From the NCBI GenBank assembly GCA_963575745.1, contig CAUYUJ010020533.1, positions 86,001-150,000 on the forward strand: 64,000 nucleotides of DNA. Reading direction: 5' to 3'. Numbering within the stretch: position 1 is the first letter of the stretch; the number at the start of each line of letters is the position of its first letter. Both the position numbers and the translations under genes were made by a program. Below the pieces are notes generated by a model that was given only the letters and a program-made list of their open reading frames with translations, searched no databases and was not told where the DNA came from. Shown here one piece after another: positions 44,780 to 55,980 of this stretch. The DNA comes from Prorocentrum cordatum. Its lineage: Eukaryota > Sar > Dinophyceae > Prorocentrales > Prorocentraceae.

Positions 44780-45046
44780 TCTTACCCTCCAATTCCAGCA
44801 ACTCATCCTTAGCGCCTGAGAGTTGCTCAAAGATAGCGCGGATGGTGAGGAGCGGGCGCAGGGGACAAGGACGACGTTCAGGTGGAGAGGAAACAACAAC
44901 CAAAACACAAGTCCGAGATGAAAGCGCTAGACACCGTACTAGATCGAGGCCAACCCGAATGCGCCTGTGCGGGAAGGGGGGGCTGGCGGGCCAACCTGCT
45001 CCTGTTGCAATCCTTGCTCCTGCTGCTGCAGTTGCTGCTGCTCTAG

Positions 45047-45240
45047 AACAAAAGAAAACGCCATAAACATAAACTTTTGGCGCTCCGCGCGGATTTCTTG
45101 GATCTGCGCTGGACCCCCTCCCTGGCGCGCGGAGCGCGCCAGGGGCGGCGCCGGAGGCGCCGCGGGGGGGCCCAGCGCGGATCCAAGAAATCCGCGCGGA
45201 GCGCCAAAAGCTTACGTTTGTGGCGTTTTTTCTCCCTCGA
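45047..45240. mobile_element. long-stem hairpin element, copy F (best preserved)
   Basis: AACGCCATAAACATAAACTT, then TTGGCGCTCCGCGCGGATTT, then CTTGGATCTGCGCTGG pair with their complements on the right (GGATCCAAGAAATCCGCGCG onward). The centre CTGGCGCGCGGAGCGCGCCA is a nested hairpin. Confidence 0.92.
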
Positions 45241-45414
45241 TGCTCACCCTCCTGCTGCCGATGCCGCGCCCCGTCCTCCTCCTCCAAGCGCCGGCGGGGC
45301 AAGGGCCTCCTTCCTCCCACTGGCGCTCCCAGTCCGAGACCTGCTTCCGCCGGGCGCGGAGCACCTTCATCCGCGCCTCGTTGTCGCTGGGCCTGGATGC
45401 GTTGTGTGGGGAGG

Positions 45415-45475
45415 AGGGGAGGCTCGAGGGGAGGCTCGAGGGGAGGCTCGAGGGGAGGCTCGAGGGGAAGGGGGA
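45415..45475. repeat. 12-bp repeat x5
   Basis: GAGGGGAGGCTC units, followed by G/A-rich low-complexity DNA to 45620. Confidence 0.85.
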
Positions 45476-45664
45476 GAGGAGGGGGAGAGGAGGGGGAAGG
45501 GGGAGGGGGGAGAGGAGGGGAGACTCGATGCTGTGATGGGGATAGGGCGAGGGCATGGGGGAGGAGAGCGAGGGGGAGGGGCAGGGGGTGGCAGGGGAAG
45601 GAGCAGGCGGGGCGAGGGGGAGAGGAGAGATCTGTATTGATAGGAACTGCTCGAAACCGTCATT

Positions 45665-45720
45665 GTCTCCTCCTCCTCCTCCTCCTCCTCCTCCTCCTCC
45701 TCCTCCTCCTCCTCCTCTCG
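45665..45720. repeat. TCC tract
   Basis: (TCC)n, followed by C-rich sequence to 45795. 45800-46530 has no supported gene; 46260-46290 resembles the C-rich GTCGAACC blocks of the 1-kb elements. Confidence 0.92.
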
Positions 45721-46530
45721 CTCCCCCCCCCCCGCCCCTGCCGCCTCCCTCCTCCTGCCCTCCCCCCCTCCCCCCCTGCCCCCCCTCCCTCTCCATCCAC
45801 GCCATTGTCTCACACGTCTTCATGCTATGTGCGCGTGCAAGCGCACTGGCACGTGATGTGCACGGCCTTGTGGTTCATTGCCGTGTGGTCCTGTGGTCAC
45901 CCTGGCGCGACTAACTGCTGTACGATCTGGTTGGCGCTCAACTTCGGATATTGCTGCGTCGCCAGCACCTGTTGATGGACCTCGCCTCTCGCCATTTGGT
46001 CATGCGGACAAGACTTCGGGCTGTTAGATACACACATGTATTCACGAACTAGACCCACGTGCGCGCACTTCGCAGGGCAACTCATATTTCCGCACGGCTC
46101 CTCGATTCGATTACAGTCCCAAAGCTATAACTTCCGAATTCTCGAAAGATCGACTCATGTCTGAACTGGGACCCGCCCCTCCCTCTCCGAAGTCCCCCTC
46201 TCCTCTTCGGATCTGGATCCCACCCTCTCATCGGCGAGAATCCCCCCCTTTCGAAACTGGAAGTCGAACATCGGGGGGGGGGTCGAACCTACCCCTCTCT
46301 AGCCGCCGGCAATCGACGCCGACGCCGACGAAGGCGATAAGCAGGATGTTCAGGCGGGCGGGCGGGCGGGATGCGCCGCCCGTAGTACATGGGACAAGAT
46401 GCGGGACGAGCATGCCGCATGCGGGACAAGCATGCGGCCCACTAGGCCAGAGGCGTGCTAAAACCTCCGCGAGTTTCAGATTGTTTCGAATCGCCGCGCG
46501 CGTGGCGGCCCCTGGGGCCCCTGGAGTTAG

Positions 46531-46682
46531 GTCGGGCATGCCTTTCTACAGGCGGCCTTTGGACGAGAAGTAAAACATACTCCCAAAATGCTCCAAAAGA
46601 GTCAAGTATGGTCCATAAATCGTCCCTGGACTTTTGTTCATACTATTTTTGAATATTCCTCCTGTAAAGGAACATGCCCCAC
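46531..46682. mobile_element. GTCGGGC-terminal element, copy 7
   Basis: GTCGGGCATGCCTTTCTACA to ATTCCTCCTGTAAAGGAACA then GCCCCAC; flanks TTAG and TTAA. Confidence 0.83.
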
Positions 46683-46739
46683 TTAATCCTGGAGGGAGAC
46701 TCCTGGCAAAGTCCCAACAAAATCGGGTCACGGATGCCG

Positions 46740-47330
46740 GAACTCCTGGTCCCGGGCCCTGGGGGCCCCCTGAGCGCCCCAAGGAAGCGCCAGATAGGTG
46801 GACGGCCTCAGACCAAGAGCGTGCCAAGATGGCCCAAGGTAGTCTCAAGACGGCCCAAGAGGCGCCAAAGACACCCGAGAAGGGCTCCGAGAGGACCCCA
46901 AAAGGGTCTGAAGAGGCAACGAGCATTCTGGTTGCTTGTTTTTTGGTGAAGCATCTTGGAATTTCCGCCTTTTCAATCTTCCGGCCCAAGAGGCCTCCAA
47001 GCTCGCCCCAATTCAGCCCAAGAGGCTCCCAGGACGGCCTAAGAGGCCTCCCCAGAGGGTTCCAGAGGCTGCCATGAGGTCCCCAAGAGGGGGAACCCAA
47101 ACAGACATATCGAGCCGTTCTCGAAAGTTGGCCCCCGAAACCGCCAGCAAGCCCTCAATAAGCCCTCAAGAGGCCCCCGAAGCCCAACAGGATGCCCCAC
47201 GGGGCCCCCAAGAGGTCCCAGGAGGTACCATAAATGCCGCCACGAGGCCCCCGAAAGGCCTCCCAATAGACCCCAAGGAGCCTTCCAAAGAGGCGTTTTG
47301 TCCGCGACCCAGTTTGGTCCCAACAGTGCC
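46740..47330. repeat. decamer satellite (CCAAGAGGCC orientation)
   Basis: CCAAGAGGCC, TCAAGACGGC and CCAAGGAGCC units throughout, broken at 46920-46980 by non-repeat DNA. Confidence 0.85.
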
Positions 47331-47334
47331 CCAA

Positions 47335-49518
47335 GAAGCCGTGCAGAGGCCTCCTCTTCCTGATCCTCCCCTTTCGAGTATCCTACCACACTTCCCGCCC
47401 GTTATGCGCACATAGCAACAATGGTGCAATATGATAATCTGGGCTGGCGGAATGGGCAAATCGATTCGATACATGAACATGATAGGGCACATGCACCACA
47501 TGCGCCGACAGCGACGGCGACGACTACGGGCGAAACGTTCAGTCGGCTGGGCGGGAAATCAACTGGAACCCTCACCCGTTGACGGGACAAGGCTAAAGGT
47601 ACACGTGCAACAACCACCGACGAAGGCGGCGGAGACGACGACAACGAACGGGACGTCCAATCGGGCGGGCGTCCAGTCAGGGAGACAACGGGCGGGCGGG
47701 TCGCTTATGGGACAACTGCTGTGACATGTGATGTCGGCCCGACTGGAAGCGTCCCGGCGGCCGTGGCCGCCTTCTCGTGGAACCGGCGGGGGGGGAGTCG
47801 GGAGCCGAACCCCCGACCCTCACCTTCGATGGGGGGCGGGGGAGGGGGCGGGGGGGGGGTTCGACCCCTCGCACAAGACCTGTGGGGGGGAGGGGTTTCG
47901 TATCCCCTCACCCCTCCAAGCGTACAGAGAGGGCGCTCTTGCTGAATCGACTGTTTCTCTTCTCCTGATCTCCCCTTCCCCCTTCATGCTCCTCCTCAGG
48001 CCTCTGAACAATCTTCCTCCTATTTATCCTGCTCCTCGCCTTGTCCTCCCCCTCTGCTTCCCCTCTTCTTCCACATTGCGCTGCTCGCGGTCGTAGATGG
48101 GCAGTGCAATGTCACAGCGCAGAGATGTGGCAAGCGTTTCGATCATACATGTTTTTTCCCTGGACGGTCCAGAAGCAAGGTCAGGTGTTTGCCCGCATGC
48201 TGCTGGTGGTACTGCTCGGTTTCTTGCTTCTGTCCTCCCACGACTTCATCCAAACAGGCGCGACTTCCAGAGGGCTCCGAAGGATGCGCCTTCCCCAAAC
48301 TAGAAAAGGATCACTGACCCACCATAATCACTGCGGTAGTGGTACGCGGACCACTTCCCCAGGAAGGAGCGGACACAAATCAAATGAGGTGGAGATATTC
48401 TAGGTTGCCTTCAAAGTTCGTGCACTGCTGGCCCACCAATACTCAACGTCACCCAGGACCGAACTACACAAAGGCGCAGCAAACTGCGAAGACGAATATT
48501 AGTGGTGACGATGAAAATACGATGTTCAAACGCAGTCGGGGTGATGGTACTGGCTACTCTGAGGATAACCTTTTCTGAAGGTCTTGGAAGAGAATGACGT
48601 TGCCGTCGTCTTCTTCTATGTCATCGTCGTCGGTCTCTGCTTTCAACATCCAGAACGAACTGAACATCCTCGGCAATATATGTTCAAACTACGCCGGGCA
48701 GAGCCAATTCAAACGTGATCCTCAACGCCACCAGCTTCGTCGTGATCGTCATCTTCGTCGTCACAACCACGAAAGCCAAAGTCGTCATCGTCACCGTTAC
48801 TGTATCTCCTTTCCTCCGCTGCCACCCTCGTCCTCCCAATCGGGCTTCGGGAACAAATACTTCACGCACTCGGCTTCGTGAAGATTCTCCAACGTCGTCC
48901 TGGTGTACATCACCTTTCGGGCACTTCGGGCCCCATGCTGATTCGTCGACGTGGCTTCGAAAGAAGAGGAGGACGAATATGCAAACACGGAGAAGACTGA
49001 TAATGAAGGTGGGAAGAAACAATAACAATACACATAATCGGAATCAACAGCCACGGGCAACAAGAACATGCTGCATACTGCAATGGTCGCACGGGCCCGC
49101 AAGAGGACACGACCTGCACAAACTGCAACTGCCAACACAACTGAACATCATGCAAACAATGATGGCACACGGTATCATTGCCCTGAATACAATGGTGCAC
49201 CTGAGAAACACTTTCCATGTGCTGGTGACCGCGACGGGGTTGAGGAAGTCACCATGGATGTCAAGCCCATGGTGAAACACATTTCGCACTGGAGGCCAAC
49301 GTCGGGATGACTTCGGGGCATACTCACGGACTCCCACACGTCGCCCTTGAACACATAATTTGATGTTATCTGGGTCGTCCGTGTCTTCAGCTATACAGTG
49401 AATGCCCGAAGGAGTACCCCAAAAAGGGGCCACAGCGGAGTGTGATCTGGGCGCGCACGTTCAACTAGGTTTTCAGCCTAGACGGGGCAGGGTGCTAGCA
49501 AGAACGCTCAAGATGCAA
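47335..49518. other. no gene supported; possible short hydrophobic frame
   Basis: Plus strand 48041-48403 encodes a hydrophobic run (ARMLLVVLLGFLLLSSHDF) that could be a membrane segment. 48600-48800 is rich in CGTCGTC/ATCGTC. 47760-47880 is a G/C-run stretch. Both strands are open in places. None has paralogue or splice evidence. Confidence 0.25.
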
Positions 49519-49519
49519 A

Positions 49520-49700
49520 GAACTACAGTAGGGGCTCGACCACGAGAAACCTTCCACAAGAAACCTAACCCTGAACCCCCAGGACGTCCATTGATTTTTG
49601 GCGTGGGGACGTCACGCTTTCCATCGCAAAACCAAAGAACCCCCAGAAACACAGGGGACAGTGGAGGCCAGCAATGTGTTTCTTGGCATGGGCCCCCACT
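49520..49700. repeat. dispersed repeat X, copy 2
   Basis: ACAGTAGGGGCTCGACCAC to TTTCTTGGCATGGGCCCCCA, about 75-80% identical by eye to 10933-11105, same orientation. Confidence 0.75.
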
Positions 49701-49701
49701 G

Positions 49702-50800
49702 TATGCTCAAACTCACGCCGTGATGGTGGTCTCGCTGTTCCGACCCTGGCCTGCTCCAGTGGCACTGGCCAGTACCTGCTCTACGTGCGTGCGTATGCCA
49801 GTCGACCACTGTTCTTGTGGCCGCGTACCACTTGGCAAAGGCAAAGCCCCATGTGCAGCATGAAGAGGTCTTGCACGTCCACATGCTGTTCAGGTGTGAT
49901 GTGCTTTGCAATTATTTCTCCACCGAACAGGGCTCGTATCACTGAGCAGCGGCAGAACCTGCCGCGAACACTGCCTCTGCACTGAATGCATGTGTACGCT
50001 GTGAATTGGACGTATTTTCTGGACTATGCTCTGGGCGTGCATCATTAGCGCGCTGTGAGGGGGATCAAGCAGAAAAGGAGCGTGAAGCAAGCCGTAGCAG
50101 GAAGGCTATGTTGAAGATCCGACGGGGGAGCGAGATGGGGGAAATTCGGCTCCATGCGGAACGGATGAAGAATAAGGAGCCAGGACATCTGGCGCTCCAC
50201 GTGTTCCGGTGCGGGTACCCCCGGAGGTCTTGACAACTGCCCTAGGTCTCTTTCATCCCGAACCGTTTCCTGACAGTCCTGGGGCCCGTTGAGGCCCCTG
50301 GAGGCCGAAAGTAGCAGAACACTGGCCGCTTCAACTCTTTTGGAGTCCCGGATCTCTGGGAACGACTCTCGATCACCCAGCCTCGCGCGCGGCGCCCCGC
50401 GGCGCCCGTCGCGCGGCCGCCTTGGAAACCCGCGGGGCCCCCAAGGAGAAAAGGCCGTGAGGGAGGCAAAAACACGTTTCATCAGACACATCGGGGATCT
50501 GCTGACCCGGGTCAATCCGGACCCGGGCCAGTCAAGCCTTGCAGAATCCTGCAAGGTCCTGCACCCAAACCCGGGTCAATGCGAAGAATCCTGCCAGATC
50601 CCGCAGGCTCCTGCGCCCAGGCCCGGGTCAGTGCGACCCTGGCCCTGCAGGAACCTGAAAGATCGGGCGCTCTGGCTGACCCTCGTTTGCATTGACCCCC
50701 GTCTCGAGGCTCTCGACCAGACGAGCGCGTTCCACTACTCGCAAAGTGACTACTCGCAACTGGCCTGGATCCGCCGCGGGGGATCTACGACACATCACGT
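49702..50800. other. no gene supported
   Basis: 50500-50640 holds repeated GACCCGGGTCAAT, CCGGACCCGGGCC and AATCCTGC motifs that may be a decayed fold-back element. Confidence 0.35.
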
Positions 50801-50812
50801 CGAGGTAGACGG

Positions 50813-51045
50813 GTGTTTTTCGGACGTTTGCGAGCAGGCACTCTGCGAGCAGTGGAACGCGCTCAGCGAGTCGTGGAACACAGCGGGCGCCTGCTTCTCC
50901 GTGTCCAAGGAGATCGCGATGGACCCGTTGCCGAACCGCGGGGACTGTGCGGAGCCCTTCAGGGTGATGAAGGGGAGACCGCTCTCGAAGGACAGCCAGG
51001 CCTTCGCGGCGCGGAGGGGGGCTGCGCGGGTGCGGGCTGGGCGGG
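50813..51045 (-). CDS. possible exon, unrecognised
   Basis: Minus-strand frame GLPFITLKGSAQSPRFGNGS followed by ISLDTEKQAPAVFHDSLSAF, preceded on that strand by the TCC/polypyrimidine face of the 51050-51585 tract. The plus strand is equally open (NALSESWNTAGACFSVSKEI), so strand is unresolved. Confidence 0.2.
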
Positions 51046-51049
51046 GGAG

Positions 51050-51585
51050 GAGGGGGAGGAGGAGGAGGAGGAGGAGGAGGAGGAGGAGGAGGAGGAGGAG
51101 GAGGAGGAGGAGGAGGAAGAGGATGAGGAGGGAGGAGGAGCAGGAGGACGGACGAAGAGGAGGAGGAGGAGGAGGAGGAGGAGGGGGAGGAGGAGGAGGA
51201 GGGGGAGGGGGAGGAGGAGGAGGAGGAGGGGAGGAGGAGGAGGAGGAGGAGGAGGAGGAGGAGGAGGAGGAGGAGGAGGAGGAGGAGAGAGGAGGAGGAG
51301 GAGGAGGAGGAGGAGGGGGAGGAGGAGGAGGAGGAGGGGGAGGAGGAAGGGGGAGGAGGAGGAGGAGGAGGAGGAGGAGGAGGAGGAGGAGGAGGAGGAG
51401 GAGGAGGAGGAGGAGGAGGAGGAGGAGGAGGAGAGGAGGAGGAGGAGGAGGAGGAGGAGGAGGAGGGAGGAGGAGGAGGAGGAGGGGGGAGGAGGAGGAG
51501 GAGGAGGAGGAGGAGGAGGAGGAGGAGGAGGAGGAGGAGGGGGAGGAGAGGGAGGGGGGGGGAGGAGGGGGAGGGGGGCTGATCA
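51050..51585. repeat. GGA tract
   Basis: (GGA)n with GGGGGA and GGAAGA interruptions, about 530 bp. Confidence 0.96.
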
Positions 51586-51879
51586 GCGAATGAGCCTCCC
51601 TCGTGGGCGGAGGCGCAGGCGCGCCTCCCGGAGCCGGAAGGCCCCGCATCTCAGGCGAAGGTGGTCCCCCCTGCGCGAGGGGAGCCCCTCGCATGCGGGT
51701 CTTGCCCCCCTCTCGACGTCGAAGTCGAGAACGCCTCGTGCCCACGCTGCTGCGGGCGCCGTGCTGCAACGCGGCGCCAGGGAGCCGCAGCACCTCGCGG
51801 ACCGTCCTGCTGCCAGACGCTCTCGCTGGGCCTTTTTTCCCCTCTGCGGAAGCCGCCGCTCCTTCGCGTTCTGGGGCCC

Positions 51880-52090
51880 TCTTGGAGGCCTCCTCTTGGG
51901 CGATCTTGGGGCGACCTTTGGGGGCTGTTAGGCCGTCTCGGGCCGTCGGAAGGCCGAACAGAAACCAATGCCCAAATCATGTAAAAACATACGGAAAATC
52001 AATGTCGTTGGCCTCTTCGGGCCTTCCTGGAGGACCTCTTGGAGGCCTCTTGGGCCGTCTTGGAGACCTCTTGGGGGAACCCACTGCGCC
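51880..52090. repeat. decamer satellite (TCTTGGGGCC orientation)
   Basis: TCTTGGAGGCC, TCTTGGGCGA and TCTTGGGCCG units, interrupted at 51960-52010. Confidence 0.8.
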
Positions 52091-52359
52091 CACGCCAATG
52101 CCTAGTGGTGCGCATGATGGACGTTGCCAAGTGCTGCAATGTGATTTACCGAAGTTTTTGGTAATCCCCGTGGCCCCCAACAGCGCGCCCAATGCCGCGG
52201 GAAACGGACGTGATGCATCTCCCTCACATGGCGTCACTGGGCGCCATGGGGAGCCGTTCGGGCGTTCTTCGGCACCATTGAGCGCTGCTGGGCGCGGCTG
52301 GACGCTACTCGCTGATACTTACTCGAGATGCACGACGAACAGAAGCAACCGTGACTTGC

Positions 52360-53340
52360 TATCTAACATATGTGGTTCCCCGAGAGCACCGCGATGCTCT
52401 GGCAGCCTCCGTGCCCCCCTGATCGCAGTGCAGAGTTGCCGCCCACGCCAATCCGTTTGAAGTCGCGCACAAGTTCGCCTGTTCGTGGCGAGCAGACGCC
52501 CTGCGGGAGCCGCCGTTCCCTCGAGCCTGCCGCGTCCACGCCACTGCCTCCCGGTGGGCACGAGTCTTGCCACATGTGATTCTATCGACGATCCCGAGAA
52601 CGTGTGTTGGCGGCAACGTGTGCTTGCCCACCGACGCCCTGCAGCACGGCGCAAGCGGTGACACGATGGCCGCCACGGGCCGCACGGGGCAAGCCCACAC
52701 TGGGCCGACACACGTCGGGACGATCACCAAGTCCACGAGAGCACCATTCTCCCCTGGCAACCTCCATGCTTCCCTGGTCGGGGTGAGTGTCTCCGCTCAC
52801 GCCAGTCCATTTCAAATCGCGCGCGCTTTGGCTCATGCGATTCGAGCAAACGTTGTCCAAGAGGCGCTCCGTGAGGTCTCCGACAACTACGGTTCCGCGA
52901 GGGCACCGTTACTGGGGGAGACGTAAGAACCAAGCGTAAAACTCGGGTTCGGGACAATCGGGTTGGCGTGACGGGGCCTTCGGGGAAATGACGAGACCCA
53001 GTCTGACATTCGACGCGAACTCCCGCTAGAAACATCCCACGAACTCTAGACCGTCAAAATTCAAGACGGGCCCGACAAAAAGCGTTGGCGAACCCGAATC
53101 CCTGCGAACTCGAACCTTTCGTTTCCCCGAAATTACCCCCCCAGGCAACCTCTGTGCCCCCCCGGTCGGAGTGAGGGGCTTCCGTCCAAGCCATCCCATT
53201 TGAAGTGGCGCGCGTGTTGGCCCTCTCGTGGCGAGCAGACGTCCCTTCCGAGAGACGCCCAAGCAGGTCTCCAACCACTCCCCGGGGGCAAAACATCAAC
53301 CAAACACATTCGTCTTCCGACGCCTTCCCCACCCGACAGG
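52360..53340. repeat. three diverged copies of an approximately 400-bp unit
   Basis: GGCA-CCTCCGTGCCCCCC, CACGCCAATCCGTTTGAAGT and GTGGCGAGCAGACG blocks recur near 52400, 52757 and 53145. The third copy contains the insertion at 52913-53130. No frame is shared by all three. Confidence 0.75.
52913..53130. mobile_element. second copy of the introner family, 218 bp
   Basis: GGGGGAGACGTAAG on the left, CAAAAAGCG-TGG-GAACCC and CGTTTCCCCGA on the right, as in 33152-33282. GTTAC and ATTAC flank it. Comparison with the neighbouring 400-bp unit (GCACCATTCTCCCCTGGC) shows the empty site. It has about 87 bp of extra internal sequence. Confidence 0.82.
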
Positions 53341-53500
53341 TTGGGGCTGCTACACTTTTTGTAAATCAAAGGCGGTCCGATCCGACCCGATCACCGCAGG
53401 CCGCGGCCGCCAGGACCCAAGAAGCCCAGAGTCCCTGGTCCGACCCGCCCCGTGCGCACCATGCGCCGTGACATGGCAGGACCGGGCGGCCGCTGTACCT

Positions 53501-53701
53501 TAGGCGGCGAGCCAGGGGGGTAAGTGAGAAGGGGCGTACCTTCTCAGAAGGCTAAGGAGTCCCCCGGACTTCTGAGAAGTTTTCTAAGCCTTCCCCGAAG
53601 ACAGACAAAAACTTCTCAGAAGGCGCGAGGGCTTCTGAGAAGTCCCGCCGCCTTCTGAGAAGGCCTCCTCCTTCTCAATTCCCCCCCTCGCTCGCCGCCG
53701 A
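53501..53701. mobile_element. TCGG-terminal element of the CTTCTCAGAAGG family, target duplication TACCT
   Basis: TACCT flanks at 53496-53500 and 53702-53706. Termini TAGGCGGCGAGCCAGGG and CCCCTCGCTCGCCGCCGA. Internal CCTTCTCAGAAGG palindromes. 201 bp. Confidence 0.9.
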
Positions 53702-53709
53702 TACCTGGG

Positions 53710-54120
53710 AGTGGTAGAATGCGCTGGTGGCAGTCTGAACCACCTGGAAGTGAAGATACTCCAGTGAGCGTTTTTTTGTACTCGGCGTTTCGGCATTGGG
53801 AGGAAGGGGGGGGAGGGGGGGTCTGGCTCCAGACCTCTGCTCAGTGCGACTGTTTGCAGCAGTGGGTCGGTCCTACGAAGGGAGGCTCCACCTACTCGAA
53901 ACAGGCGCCCAAAACAGCCAGCCGATCGGCAAAACAATGAATTAAAAAACACTCACCATACTATTGGCACTTCTTTGGGGTGTTTGGGGAGCTGGTCGCA
54001 GTATGCGGCATGCGGGGCAACACATGTCGAAGAGACCTACAGTGAATCAGCGCCGCCGTCCGCCTTCTTTTGGGAACGCATGTTTCGTGACAAATCGAGC
54101 GAAGGTGCGGCCATGCTAGT
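53710..54120. other. no gene seen
   Basis: Non-repetitive; nothing supported. Confidence 0.4.
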
Positions 54121-54125
54121 GTTAG

Positions 54126-54273
54126 GTCGGGCGTGTCCTCCTACAGGCAGATGTTCAACGACACCGAAAAAATGGTCAAACAATATTCAACAATAGTCAA
54201 ACATATAAAAAAACGTCCCCAGACTATGTTTTTTACTATGTTTGAATGTTCCCTGTAGAGGGAGGCGCCCGAC
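54126..54273. mobile_element. GTCGGGC-terminal element, copy 8
   Basis: GTCGGGCGTGTCCTCCTACA to TGTTCCCTGTAGAGGGAGGC then GCCCGAC. The interior TCAAACAATATTCAACAATA is typical. Confidence 0.87.
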
Positions 54274-54339
54274 ATAATACTAGTGGACTGTGTGCTCCTC
54301 CAGCGCCTGGGGAAACCACTGGAGGAACTCTGGGGGGGG

Positions 54340-54820
54340 TCATCTGAAGCTCCTTCCAAGCCATCTGGGCCGTGTTGGGGGCCTCTTGGAGCTCTCGTCA
54401 AGGGCTCCCAACTTCGCGCTTCGCGCTGCGCGAAGTGCGAATAATTTGGCGCTCTCGCGCCGCCTCCCAAGGGAGAAGAGGAGGATGAGGAGAAATCGGA
54501 GCCGAACCGCGAAGCGCGAATAATTCGCGCCCTCGAGGGCGCCCTTGCTCGTGGACGACCTTGGGGCTCTCCTGGGCCGTCTTCTGGCACTCTCGGGCCA
54601 TCTGGCAAGATCGCCTTGGAGACCTCTTGGTGCTCTCTGGGGTCGCCTTGGGATTTTCTCGGGTGGTTCCCCCTGGCCGCCTGGGGGCGATATTGGGGGC
54701 CTCTTGGGCTGTCGTGGGCTTTGGGGCCAGACAAGGAGAGAACACGAAACATTCAAGACATTCTGACAGTGCATGAGCTGAGCCTTCGTAAAGCCTCCAG
54801 GAAGTCCTCTTGGAGCCGTC
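54340..54820. repeat. decamer satellite (TCTTGGGGCC orientation) with a GC hairpin
   Basis: TCTTGGAGAC, TCTTGGTGCT and TCTTGGGGGC units. 54405-54545 breaks the array with TTCGCGCTTCGCGCTGCGCG and GAAGCGCGAATAATTCGCGC palindromes. The block ends where pseudogene homology begins. Confidence 0.8.
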
Positions 54821-54821
54821 T

Positions 54822-55980
54822 TTTTTTTGTAGACGTGACGCGCAAGTTCGGACGAGTTCTCGATCTTCAAACCTGTCAGCGGAAAGCAAGCTTGCGCGTT
54901 GTCGCTTGTACATCGATTCAACAGGAATATGCGAAACTCTGGACTGCGCACCGTCAACTTCTATATCAGATTGGGTGGGCCTGAAGGCAATTCCAACACG
55001 CGCTGCCGAAAAGCCATTGCCAGGCACGAAGGATTCCCGCATGTTTGGCGTCATGCCTCCTCCTCACATGTTCGTTTGCCCGCCTGGCAACCAGCACGCC
55101 AACACCCTTTCTTGAGCGGTAGAACTCATCCATGAAATGGACTCTCGCACTTGCAGTAAGAAAAGCGTCTTCTGCGTGTAAGTACCATTCAGGAGGGCAC
55201 CCAGGCCACAACACATGAGAGTCTCCCACGGGAAGGTCGTCGTCAGCTGGTCCCCCAAAAAGAATACTGGACTTCAACGGAAACCTCCACAAACGTGTGA
55301 GTCAGGCCGCTCAGACGGATGTAGTCCCTCATTCGGTCACAACCCGTTGACCTTCAAGCAATATCGCGAACCACCGCGACCAACTGAATGATACTTGCTA
55401 GCGCTGCTGAAAACATGTTGAGGATAAAACAGCAGCGGCCACGGAATCTGAAGAGCGTTCCGGCGAGGGCACGTGGAATGCATGGCTGCTTGAGACGTGC
55501 TGCTCCGTGCGGCCAGCTGCGGAATATGTTGCGTTTCCTGGGGCGTCTCGGCTCAATATATCGCGTGCAATCAGACATGCCCCGACACCCTGGGGGCACA
55601 CCCACGTCAGCTGTTTCGCTACCCCTCCAGGCCGCAAAACTGCCCCAAAGACCTCCAAGACTGGAACAACCCGGCCGCAACACGGCGTCGACCAGGTCGC
55701 CCAGAGCGCCTGCGACGCCCCGAAGGGATCGCTGGTGCGACGTCCACCGAATAATCATTGCGGTCAGTGCTGGAATCACATGAAGCAGAGGCACAGGCGG
55801 CGACCGAATCCGCAGAGCGTTCGGGCGAGGGCTGGTGCAATCCAGCGCTGCTGGAAGCATGCTGCTCCATGTGACCAGCTGAGGAGTCATTGCGACCATA
55901 TCTGCAAACAACAGCAACAGAGGCATCAAAGCCAAACGAATCCGATGAGTGCTCGTGCGAGGGCATGTCCAGCTCACCGC
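54822..55980 (-). pseudogene. truncated paralogue of the 55974-57299 gene
   Basis: Downstream neighbour of the paralogue on the same strand. It matches it in the Ser-rich repeats (MEQHASSSAGLHQPSPERSA), in MRDYIRLSGLTH-FV, in KTLFLLQVRE and in LKIENSSELARHVYK. At the last block all five nucleotide differences from the paralogue fall at third codon positions. The copy is broken: frame changes occur in the Ser-rich part, about 230 bp of unrelated sequence lies near 55505-55735, there is an in-frame TGA at 55064-55066 with a shift just after it, and the 3' end is replaced by decamer satellite at about 54822. The 5' segment present upstream in the paralogue is missing. Confidence 0.7.
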
